Origin: an uncultured Eubacteriales bacterium
GTDB lineage: Bacteria; Bacillota; Clostridia; Oscillospirales; Ruminococcaceae
Direction of reading: 5' to 3'
Assembly: GCA_902493155.1 (NCBI GenBank)
Contig: CABUOE010000073.1
Coordinates: forward strand, 1-10,046
DNA length: 10,046 nucleotides
Below the pieces are notes generated by a model. That model did no database searches. It was not told the DNA's origin and worked only from the letters and a program-made list of their open reading frames with translations. Positions 1 to 5,913 of this stretch are shown here, piece by piece. The translations under genes and the position numbers were made by a program. Within the stretch, counting starts at the first letter, position 1, and every line of letters begins with the position of its first letter.

Positions 1-1
1 C

Positions 2-358
2 ACCCCTCATGTGGCTGACAAATGGTTTGTACACGAAGTGACACGCTCCAACTACAAGCAACTCATTCAGGCCGGCGTCAACATTTACGAATTCACACCG
101 GGCTTCATCCACGCAAAGGTCGTGGTGGTCGACGACGAATACGCTGTAGTGGGGACCCAGAACTTTGATTATCGCAGTTTCTACCTTCACTTTGAATGCG
201 GCGTCTGGATGTACCGGAGTTCCGCCATTCAGCAGGTTTCCGCCGATTTTAAGGAAATCCTCAAAGTGTCCCAGAAATTTGCCTTAGAAGACTGCAAAAT
301 TCCATGGTACAAGCGTCCCATCCGGGGATTTTTAAAAGTTTTCGCCCCGCTGATGTGA
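2..358 (+). CDS. Cardiolipin synthase, C-terminal part (5' truncated by window edge)
   Basis: Only the last 118 residues are present. The reading frame is open to the left edge, so the true start lies outside; the GTG at 11 is not a credible start. The fragment carries the second phospholipase D motif of the cardiolipin synthase family, HxKxxxxD (His codon at 110, Lys at 116, Asp at 131), followed by GTQNFDYRS and FECGVWMY, which match the typical end of bacterial cardiolipin synthases. The family joins two phosphatidylglycerol molecules into cardiolipin and glycerol at the cytoplasmic membrane. The N-terminal membrane segments and first HKD motif are expected upstream and cannot be checked. 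The gene ends 20 bases before the next one on the same strand, which suggests cotranscription. Family assignment is firm; other HKD-family phospholipases are less likely because of the GTQNFDYRS and FECGVW context. Confidence 0.9.
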   Translation, partial: TPHVADKWFVHEVTRSNYKQLIQAGVNIYEFTPGFIHAKVVVVDDEYAVVGTQNFDYRSFYLHFECGVWMYRSSAIQQVSADFKEILKVSQKFALEDCKIPWYKRPIRGFLKVFAPLM

Positions 359-378
359 TTTTTAAGGAGGTGGGACAA

Positions 379-849
379 ATGAAGCGCAAATGGATATTAC
401 CATTAGGGTGCTGCGCTATTTTTATTTTGCCGCTGGCACTGTTTTTGATTTGGTCCCTTTCGCAGTCCTACCGCCATAATACTCATTTTAAAGATTACAT
501 TCCCTATTGCCGCTCTCTCAACGAAGAACTAAATGATAAATCCTTCTATCTTGCCTACATTCATCCTGATTCAATTACACTAAAAGACCGCAAGGTAGAA
601 GGCTCTCTGGTTTCCTATCCGCCTATAGGCGGGTTTTCTTTTGACGGGTACGATTCTCGTCACCGAATCCGCTGTGTTTGCAAACAAGGAAACAAGATGA
701 TCTTCTGTATTGATATGGGCTGGGATGTAGAATGGGGATTAGTATTGCTTAACGGCCCTCTACCAGAACCACGAGACCTTTGGAATGGCATGGAAGAGGT
801 GATTTCGCTGACTGACAATTGCTATTATTACGTTGGTACCCCCAGATAA
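379..849 (+). CDS. Small membrane-anchored protein of unknown function (156 aa)
   Basis: I do not recognise this protein. The ATG at 379 is chosen because a strong ribosome binding site, AAGGAGG (364-370), precedes it; an in-frame ATG at 304 lies inside the cardiolipin synthase gene and has no such site. Residues 2-4 are basic (KRK) and residues about 5-27 form one hydrophobic segment, so the protein is probably a single-pass anchor with its remaining roughly 128 residues outside the cytoplasm. Cys11 follows PLG, a poor lipobox that sits too near the N-terminus, so a lipoprotein is unlikely. The outer part is rich in aromatic residues and has an acidic, Trp-containing stretch (MGWDVEW) and several cysteines (Cys44, and the RCVCK and IFCID segments). 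It looks like a soluble domain, but no family is evident. It lies 20 bases after the cardiolipin synthase gene and is probably cotranscribed with it. The reading frame is well supported; the function is unknown. Confidence 0.72.
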   Translation: MKRKWILPLGCCAIFILPLALFLIWSLSQSYRHNTHFKDYIPYCRSLNEELNDKSFYLAYIHPDSITLKDRKVEGSLVSYPPIGGFSFDGYDSRHRIRCVCKQGNKMIFCIDMGWDVEWGLVLLNGPLPEPRDLWNGMEEVISLTDNCYYYVGTPR

Positions 850-889
850 CGCATATTTTTTCTCAATTGGGACAAACTAACCCCAATAT

Positions 890-918
890 TTGACAAAGTT
901 GAATCACTGTGCTATACT
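890..918 (+). promoter_or_regulatory. Promoter of the T-box/metG unit
   Basis: A perfect -35 box TTGACA (890-895) is followed, after 17 bases, by the -10 box TATACT (913-918). TG sits at 910-911, giving an extended -10 element. Transcription should start near 925, about 16 bases before the first paired bases of the T-box leader. Its position right after the unknown gene shows that metG has its own promoter. Confidence 0.88.
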
Positions 919-940
919 CAACTTAATATCAAAACATAAT

Positions 941-1204
941 GATGGAAAGAGTACGCCCTTTTCCGGACTTTAGAGAGCTTTTGGATGGTGGAAAAAAGCG
1001 GATGGGCTGGGCGGAAGATGGTTCCTGAATGGCGCGCCTGAGAGGTTTCTTTAGGGTGCGACAGGTCCGCCTGTTACAGCGGCAGAATATCATAGCGTAT
1101 TCGATGAGGCGCTTGCTGCGAGGCCGGCGCGAAGTGAAGTGGTACCACGAGATTTTACGTCTCGTCTTCATTAGGGTCTTCCCTACTGCAGACGGGGCTT
1201 TTTT
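941..1204 (+). promoter_or_regulatory. T-box riboswitch, methionine-specific (AUG specifier)
   Basis: This leader RNA senses uncharged tRNA and controls transcription of metG by antitermination. Stem I can be followed directly. GGAA 944-947 pairs with TTCC 1022-1025. The specifier loop has AGTA (950-953) on one side and GAAG-ATG-G (1014-1021) on the other. CGCCC 954-958 pairs with GGGCG 1009-1013. The AG-bulge motif AGAGAG is at 972-977 and the distal loop GGTGGAAA at 987-994, flanked by GCTTTT 977-982 and AAAAGC 994-999. The TGA of the kink-turn is at 1026-1028. The specifier is therefore ATG 1018-1020, which reads methionine. The T-box sequence lies at 1136-1151: GAAG 1136-1139 pairs with CTTC 1166-1169, the bulge TGGTACC is 1140-1146, and ACGAG 1147-1151 pairs with CTCGT 1161-1165. 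TGGT expects an A discriminator base on the tRNA. Specifier, bulge and downstream gene all agree. Confidence 0.93.
1159..1204 (+). terminator. Regulated intrinsic terminator of the T-box leader
   Basis: GTCTCGTC (1159-1166) pairs with GACGGGGC (1191-1198), including two G-U pairs. An inner hairpin TAGGG 1172-1176 / CCCTA 1181-1185 closes on a TCTT loop, and six T follow at 1199-1204. The left arm overlaps CTCGTCTTC (1161-1169), the right arm of the antiterminator, so the two structures exclude each other. This is the usual off state when tRNA is charged. Confidence 0.9.
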
Positions 1205-1259
1205 CATGCCCGGCCTCGGATGGGAAGCAAACAAACCGTCATGAGAAAGGAAGATTTTT

Positions 1260-3233
1260 ATGGACGACAAAAAGTTTTACATCACAACGGCAATTGCCTA
1301 TACCTCTCAAAAGCCCCATATCGGCAACACCTATGAAATCGTACTGACCGACGCCATCGCCCGCTCCAAACGGATGCAGGGCTACGACGTTTATTTCCTC
1401 ACCGGCTCCGATGAACACGGACAGAAAATTGAGGACTGTGCCAAGGCGGCGGGCATCACTCCTAAGGAGTACGTCGACCGTATTTCCGGTGAAATCCGCA
1501 AAATCTGGGACACCATGGACACCACCTACGACCAGTTTATCCGCACTACTGACGACTATCACGAAAAAACGGTGCAGAAAATTTTCAAAAAGCTCTACGA
1601 CCAGGGCGACATCTACAAATCGGAATACAGCGGGCTTTACTGCGTCCCATGTGAGTCCTTTTTCACCGAAAGCCAATTAAAAGATGGCTGCTGTCCCGAC
1701 TGTGGGCGGCCCGTCCAGGAAACTAAGGAAGAAGCCTACTTCTTCAAGATGAGCAAATATCAGGATAAACTGATGAAGCACATCGAGGAGCACCCTGACT
1801 TCATCGTTCCCGAATCCCGCAAAAAAGAGATGGTCAACAACTTCTTAAAACCCGGACTTCAGGATCTCTGCGTCTCCAGAACCTCCTTTAAATGGGGCAT
1901 CCCCGTCACCTTTGACGACAAGCACGTCATCTACGTCTGGATCGACGCTCTTTCGAATTACATCACCGCTCTGGGCTACGATCCCGACGGCAATTCCGGG
2001 GAACTCTACAAAAAATACTGGCCGGCAAACGTCCACATCATCGGCAAGGATATCCTGCGGTTCCACACCATCTACTGGCCCATCATCCTGATGGCACTGG
2101 GTGAGCCGCTGCCGAAACAGGTCTTTGGGCATCCGTGGCTTCTGTTCGGCGCAGATAAGATGAGCAAGTCGAAAGGTAACGTCATCTACGCCGACGATCT
2201 TGTCCGCCTCTTCGGCGTGGACGCAGTGCGCTATTATCTGCTGTCCAACATGCCCTACGGCCAGGACGGCAACATCACTTACGAAACCTTTATTGCGAAG
2301 TATAACGCCGAGCTTGCCAACACCCTGGGGAACCTCGTGAACCGCACCGTCACCATGGTGAGCAAATACTTTGACGGTGAGATCAACGAGGCAAAAATCG
2401 AAAATGACCTGGACGCCGACCTGAAACAAACGGCGGAAGAAGCTTTTGCGTCCTCGGTTTCCCTCATGGACGAATACCGCACCGCCGATGCCCTGGCGAA
2501 AATCATCTCCCTCTGCCAGCGTTCCAACAAGTATATCGATGAAACGGCCCCCTGGGCGCTTGCCAAGGACGAAAACGAACTTCCCCGCCTAAAAACGGTG
2601 CTTTCTAACCTCATCGAGGCCATCCGCATCATCGGCGTGGCTCTCGCCCCCTTTATGCCCTCCACCTCCAAAGCGATTTTAGAGCAGATCAACGCTTCCG
2701 ACAGCGATTTTGCTTCCGCGAAAGCTTTCGGCACCGGAAAAGCCCGGAAAGTCGGTGAAGCTAAGGCGCTCTTTGCCCGCATCGACGAAGGGAAGATGAT
2801 GGAGCGCATCCAGAAGGAAATCGTCGAGCCGCAGATGAAGGAAGCGGCTGCCAAGGCTGCCAAAGAGGCCCCGGCAGAGACGGCAGAAGGGGTTGCCACC
2901 CTCTCAAGCCTCATCACCATCGACGATTTCGCCAAGGTGGAGCTGCGGGTAGGCGAAGTCCTCTCCTGCGAGAAGCTCAAAAAGTCCAAAAAACTGCTTC
3001 GCCTGATGGTGAACGACGGGCAGGGCAAACGCCAGGTGCTCTCCGGTATCTCTCAATGGTACGCACCGGAAGACCTCATAGGCAAAAAAATCGTTTTGGT
3101 TGCAAACTTAAAGCCCGCCAAACTCTGCGGTGAGGAAAGTTGCGGCATGATTCTCGCGGCCGACTGCCCCGACGACGACGTGAAGGTCATCTTCGTAGAC
3201 GATTCCATCCCCGCTGGTTCCAAAATCCGATAA
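1260..3233 (+). CDS. metG: Methionyl-tRNA synthetase with C-terminal tRNA-binding domain
   Basis: This cytoplasmic class I aminoacyl-tRNA synthetase charges tRNA-Met with methionine using ATP, for both initiation and elongation. The 657-residue protein shows the HIGH signature as PHIGN (His20-Asn23) in the N-terminal Rossmann fold. A zinc knuckle is formed by Cys128/Cys131 and Cys145/Cys148, and the KMSKS loop is at residues 300-304. An alpha-helical anticodon-binding domain follows, then a lysine- and alanine-rich linker near residues 520-550. A C-terminal OB-fold of the Trbp111/EMAP type (about 554-657, containing VELRVGEV and LSGI) dimerises the enzyme and helps hold tRNA in related proteins. 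The length fits the dimeric bacterial form. The start ATG at 1260 follows an AGGAAG ribosome binding site near 1248. Expression is controlled by the methionine T-box immediately upstream, and the gene ends at a strong terminator, so it is monocistronic. Confidence 0.98.
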   Translation: MDDKKFYITTAIAYTSQKPHIGNTYEIVLTDAIARSKRMQGYDVYFLTGSDEHGQKIEDCAKAAGITPKEYVDRISGEIRKIWDTMDTTYDQFIRTTDDYHEKTVQKIFKKLYDQGDIYKSEYSGLYCVPCESFFTESQLKDGCCPDCGRPVQETKEEAYFFKMSKYQDKLMKHIEEHPDFIVPESRKKEMVNNFLKPGLQDLCVSRTSFKWGIPVTFDDKHVIYVWIDALSNYITALGYDPDGNSGELYKKYWPANVHIIGKDILRFHTIYWPIILMALGEPLPKQVFGHPWLLFGADKMSKSKGNVIYADDLVRLFGVDAVRYYLLSNMPYGQDGNITYETFIAKYNAELANTLGNLVNRTVTMVSKYFDGEINEAKIENDLDADLKQTAEEAFASSVSLMDEYRTADALAKIISLCQRSNKYIDETAPWALAKDENELPRLKTVLSNLIEAIRIIGVALAPFMPSTSKAILEQINASDSDFASAKAFGTGKARKVGEAKALFARIDEGKMMERIQKEIVEPQMKEAAAKAAKEAPAETAEGVATLSSLITIDDFAKVELRVGEVLSCEKLKKSKKLLRLMVNDGQGKRQVLSGISQWYAPEDLIGKKIVLVANLKPAKLCGEESCGMILAADCPDDDVKVIFVDDSIPAGSKIR

Positions 3234-3238
3234 CCGAT

Positions 3239-3271
3239 AAAAGCCATCCGTGTTATAAACGGATGGCTTTT
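3239..3271 (+). terminator. Intrinsic terminator of metG
   Basis: A perfect 12-base-pair stem, 3240-3251 paired with 3259-3270, closes on the 7-base loop GTTATAA. The downstream arm ends in a short T run (3268-3271). It begins 6 bases after the metG stop codon. Confidence 0.9.
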
Positions 3272-3337
3272 CTGTGCTCCCCTTCCCGCTCAGTAAGATT
3301 CTGTTGACCGAAATACTGAAACAAAATACAGAAAAGG

Positions 3338-3370
3338 AAAACCGCCCGGCTGCTACGTCCGGGCGGTTTT
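3338..3370. terminator. Bidirectional intrinsic terminator between metG and the GH109-like gene
   Basis: AAAACCGCCCGG (3338-3349) and CCGGGCGGTTTT (3359-3370) form a perfect 12-base-pair GC-rich stem around a 9-base loop. The arms carry T runs in both reading directions. It lies 70 bases beyond the end of the minus-strand gene at 3440, so it most likely ends that transcript and also acts as a backup for metG. Confidence 0.85.
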
Positions 3371-3374
3371 CAGA

Positions 3375-3394
3375 TTATGGAGATTTATGGAGAT
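3375..3394. repeat. Tandem 10-base repeat, two copies
   Basis: TTATGGAGAT occurs twice in direct succession (3375-3384 and 3385-3394), just beyond the bidirectional terminator and before the 3' end of the minus-strand gene. It has no visible function and is probably a slippage duplication. Confidence 0.6.
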
Positions 3395-3439
3395 AAGATG
3401 TTTGCGGTTATAAAAACATGTTTCCCAAAAAGGAAAAGC

Positions 3440-4672
3440 TTACTCGTCCAGGGCGTATTTCCCTCGGACGGGCTCTTCCCGGCAGACCCATTTGCCGTTG
3501 GTGAAGTCCGGGAACGCCACCGGCATGCTGCCCATGGAGATGGACTGCTCAGAAAGGCAGGTGACTGCCATCCAGCTGGCTGCGTCGTAGATGTCGATGG
3601 GGGTTTCGATGCCGTGTTGGACGCTGTATAAAAAGGCTTTCAGCACCAGATAATCGATGCCGCCGTGGTCGTCGTGAAGGTCCTGCTTCAGGTAATCCTT
3701 CCAGATAGGATGATCGTACTGCTCTAAATAGTCTTCCATCTTCTCCCAAGGCTCCCCGTCCATATTCACCTGGTTTACAAACTCTTTTTCGAAATAAACC
3801 GAGTCATTGAGTTCCATCCAGATTCCCTTGGTGCCGTGGACGCCGTTTCCCCGGGAATAGGGCCGGGGAATGGAGATGTTGTGGGTCAGGGTGATCGTCT
3901 CCCCTCTGGCGCATTTGATAACAGTGGTGATAATGTCGCCGATGGCAAAACGATGGTAGGGCCCATCCTGTAAACCATAGCGGTTTTCCGCCACTTCGTT
4001 GAAGCCTCTGGACTTGGAGGCGGTGGACGTCAAAGTGAGGAACCGGTTGCCCCGGTTGATGTCTAAGTATTTGGCGATAGGGCCCAGTTCATGGGTGGGA
4101 TACAACTCGGCGTTGCGGTAGAGATTGTGTTTGGTGCGCTGGTCGCCGTTTTCAAGGCCGTTTACGATGTCCACCCGCAGGTCGTGCTGATAGCTGCCCT
4201 CGCAGTGAACCACTTCGCCGAACAGCCCCTCCCGGATCATCCGCAGAACCGCCAGCTCTCTCCTGCCGTAGCAGCAGTTTTCCAGCATCATGCAGGGGGT
4301 TCGGGTGGCTTCATAGGTCTTGACCATATCCCAGCACTGCTCGATGGAAGATGTTCCTCCCACCTCAAATCCGGTGTATTTGCCCGCCTTCATCGAATCG
4401 ATGGCAATCCCCACGTGCTCGTTCCAGGAAGTGGCGATGATGACAGCGTCGATGTCGGGACGGGCGAGGATTTCGTGATAATCGGTGCAGACATCGGGAC
4501 TGTACCCGCTCTTTTCCGCGATGATTTCAGCACCTGTCTGCGCCCGCTCCTCGATGAGGTCGCAGACAGCACAGACATGGGCCTCCGGAATAGTTGTAAG
4601 CGTGGTTAAAAGGCCGCGGGCCCGGTTGTTGGAGCCGATGATACCCAAGTTCACAGTTTGCTTTGTATCCAT
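3440..4672 (-). CDS. Gfo/Idh/MocA family protein, GH109-like NAD-dependent glycosidase/oxidoreductase
   Basis: The 410-residue protein has an N-terminal Rossmann fold (about 6-125; LGIIGSNNRARG at 9-20, a variant of the glycine-rich NAD-binding motif) and a C-terminal alpha/beta domain typical of the Gfo/Idh/MocA family. Several segments recall glycoside hydrolase family 109: EVGG (103-106), MMLENCCY (128-135), FGEVVHCEGSYQHDLR (151-166), LYPTHELGP (190-198), INRGNR (205-210) and DHGGID (335-340). GH109 enzymes cleave alpha-N-acetylgalactosaminides by transient NAD-dependent oxidation of the sugar. The Tyr and His of YPTH correspond, from memory of that family, to active-site residues. No signal peptide is visible, so it is probably cytoplasmic. 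The start at 4672 follows AAGAGGTG (4679-4686 on the minus strand). It has its own promoter and is divergent from the Nif3-like operon. Family membership is certain; glycosidase activity and substrate are inference, and a sugar dehydrogenase remains possible. Confidence 0.88.
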   Translation of the reverse strand: MDTKQTVNLGIIGSNNRARGLLTTLTTIPEAHVCAVCDLIEERAQTGAEIIAEKSGYSPDVCTDYHEILARPDIDAVIIATSWNEHVGIAIDSMKAGKYTGFEVGGTSSIEQCWDMVKTYEATRTPCMMLENCCYGRRELAVLRMIREGLFGEVVHCEGSYQHDLRVDIVNGLENGDQRTKHNLYRNAELYPTHELGPIAKYLDINRGNRFLTLTSTASKSRGFNEVAENRYGLQDGPYHRFAIGDIITTVIKCARGETITLTHNISIPRPYSRGNGVHGTKGIWMELNDSVYFEKEFVNQVNMDGEPWEKMEDYLEQYDHPIWKDYLKQDLHDDHGGIDYLVLKAFLYSVQHGIETPIDIYDAASWMAVTCLSEQSISMGSMPVAFPDFTNGKWVCREEPVRGKYALDE

Positions 4673-4736
4673 AAAAGCACCTCTTTGTAGGGTCTGATAT
4701 TATGTACGATGTACCAGTGTTTTTCATCTTGTTTTT

Positions 4737-4765
4737 ATCATAATCCAAAAGAAAAGGGCCGTCAA
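4737..4765 (-). promoter_or_regulatory. Promoter of the GH109-like gene
   Basis: Read on the minus strand, TTGACG (4765-4760) and TATGAT (4742-4737) are 17 bases apart. Transcription should start near 4730, giving a leader of about 58 bases. Within that leader, GTAC-GAT-GTAC (4714-4724) is a short symmetric element that could be an operator, though it is too short to be sure. Confidence 0.7.
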
Positions 4766-4869
4766 TGGAGTTTCGGAAAGTGAATATAAACCTTGAGTTT
4801 TGATGGATAGTAATTAAATTGGAAATACTATTTTTTGTGCATAGCTTACATAATAAACAGGTTGTTTTC

Positions 4870-4904
4870 GTCATTTTGTCATTGCAAAAGCGTCATTCTG
4901 CAAA
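4870..4904. repeat. Clustered GTCATT repeats upstream of the nif3-like operon
   Basis: GTCATT occurs three times in the same orientation (4870-4875, 4878-4883, 4892-4897). The last two copies are each followed within two bases by GCAAA, giving a direct repeat of about 12 bases. They lie between the two divergent promoters, about 30-60 bases upstream of the plus-strand -35 box, where an activator might bind. The rest of the 4686-5073 intergenic stretch holds the two promoters and a leader hairpin, and I see no gene in it. Confidence 0.35.
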
Positions 4905-4930
4905 TAAATAAGAAAATAACCGATTTTCTC

Positions 4931-4958
4931 TTGCATCCAAATGTAAATCTGGTATACT
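4931..4958 (+). promoter_or_regulatory. Promoter of the nif3-like/DUF4127 operon
   Basis: A -35 box TTGCAT (4931-4936) and a -10 box TATACT (4953-4958) are separated by 16 bases, with TG at 4950-4951 forming an extended -10. Transcription should start near 4965, leaving a leader of about 110 bases. That leader contains a possible hairpin: ATGGG 4998-5002 with CCCAT 5015-5019, or alternatively GCAA/TTGC inside it. No T run follows, so attenuation is not supported. Confidence 0.75.
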
Positions 4959-5073
4959 GTGGAAAAAGGCAGATAAGATATCCAGTAAATACCCTTGATG
5001 GGCAATTGTTGCACCCCATTCTCTTCTGCATCAGCGCATTTTCGAAATGATTTGCTAAAGGAGGACCTCTGCT

Positions 5074-5856
5074 ATGTTAATCAAAGAGCTCATTTCTAAA
5101 TTGGAACAGGAGGCGGCTCATGAAGTCGGCAAAATTGTTACCTGCGACACCATTAAGGCCGGCCAATGTGAAAATGAAATTAAGGGAATCGCCGTCTCAA
5201 TGTTCGCTACACCTCAGGTAATCCGGACAGCCAGTGAAATCGGCGCCAATTTTCTAATCGTGCATGAACCCGTCTATTACAACCACTTTGACAGCGAAAT
5301 TCCAAACAGCATCGGGCTGGAAAAACAGGCGTTGATCGACCGGCTCGGCATTACCATTTATCGGTTTCACGATCATCCCCACTATACAAAGCCGGATACC
5401 ATCTGTGAAGGAATGATGGAGGACATCAATCTCCCCGGCGTGTTGGAAGAACAAGAGACTCCAAAAAGTAACCGGTATTTTTTAGACACTCCGATGACTG
5501 CCAGAGAACTGGCCGCTCATCTGGAAGAGCAGCTTCATATTAAACACATTAAAATTGCCGGAAGTACCGATCAAAAAGGAACCGCATTGTCCTTGGCTTT
5601 TGGAGCGGCAAGCGACGTGGCTCAGGAACTGGAGGCCGTTGATTTTGTTTTGACCGGTGAGACTTCTGAATGGGCTATTGCGGAAATCGCCAGAGATTAT
5701 GCTCAGTTGGGATACAACAAGTCAATCCTTTCCATGGGGCATATCGGTTCTGAGCGGAACGGCATGATGCTGATTGCCCGCCGCCTCCAGCAGGTTTATC
5801 CTGAAATTCCGGTGCGTTACCTGGAATGCGGCGAGGTTTTTTCCTACACAGATTGA
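5074..5856 (+). CDS. Nif3-like dinuclear metal-centre protein
   Basis: The 260-residue protein matches the Nif3 family (YbgI/YqfO type), which forms hexamers with a two-metal site. Its biochemical role is unsettled; the name GTP cyclohydrolase 1 type 2 is widely attached but is not a secure function. Visible family features are IKGIAVSMFATPQVI (37-51), then IVHEP (62-66), where most members have HHP. After these come an RFHDHPHY segment (97-104) with Asp108 nearby, and the closing GHIGSE (222-227), whose His223 and Glu227 are the usual metal ligands. The protein is short, lacking the insert domain of the long Bacillus type. A strong ribosome binding site AAAGGAGG (5057-5064) supports the ATG at 5074. 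The DUF4127 gene starts 57 bases downstream with no terminator between them, so the two are probably one operon. The pairing hints at a hydrolytic or metal-dependent step on a sugar-derived compound, which is inference. Confidence 0.88.
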   Translation: MLIKELISKLEQEAAHEVGKIVTCDTIKAGQCENEIKGIAVSMFATPQVIRTASEIGANFLIVHEPVYYNHFDSEIPNSIGLEKQALIDRLGITIYRFHDHPHYTKPDTICEGMMEDINLPGVLEEQETPKSNRYFLDTPMTARELAAHLEEQLHIKHIKIAGSTDQKGTALSLAFGAASDVAQELEAVDFVLTGETSEWAIAEIARDYAQLGYNKSILSMGHIGSERNGMMLIARRLQQVYPEIPVRYLECGEVFSYTD

Positions 5857-5913
5857 CCAATATCATAACGGATGAATGGATTCTACCTCTGTTAAAAGAA
5901 AGGTTTTGACACT

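Noticed and set aside
304..378. A longer start for the small membrane protein
   Set aside because: It overlaps the end of the cardiolipin synthase gene, lacks a ribosome binding site and would place polar residues before the membrane segment; the ATG at 379 has AAGGAGG.
866..887. Hairpin ATTGGG/CCCAAT after the small membrane protein gene as a terminator
   Set aside because: Only six pairs with a 10-base loop and no T run after it, so termination here is not supported.
929..1270. Open frames on both strands across the T-box leader
   Set aside because: The stretch is fully explained by the riboswitch, and the translated sequences are arginine-rich without family likeness.
1845..3028. Long minus-strand frames inside metG
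   Set aside because: They mirror the codon bias of metG on the other strand, lack ribosome binding sites and have no family likeness; metG itself is unmistakable.
3421..3436. Hairpin TTTCC/GGAAA after the GH109-like gene as its terminator
   Set aside because: Only five pairs; the 12-pair GC-rich hairpin at 3338-3370 is a far better terminator for that transcript.
4835..5050. Possible 71-residue plus-strand gene in the divergent intergenic region
   Set aside because: No ribosome binding site, it spans the nif3-like promoter, and the protein resembles no family.
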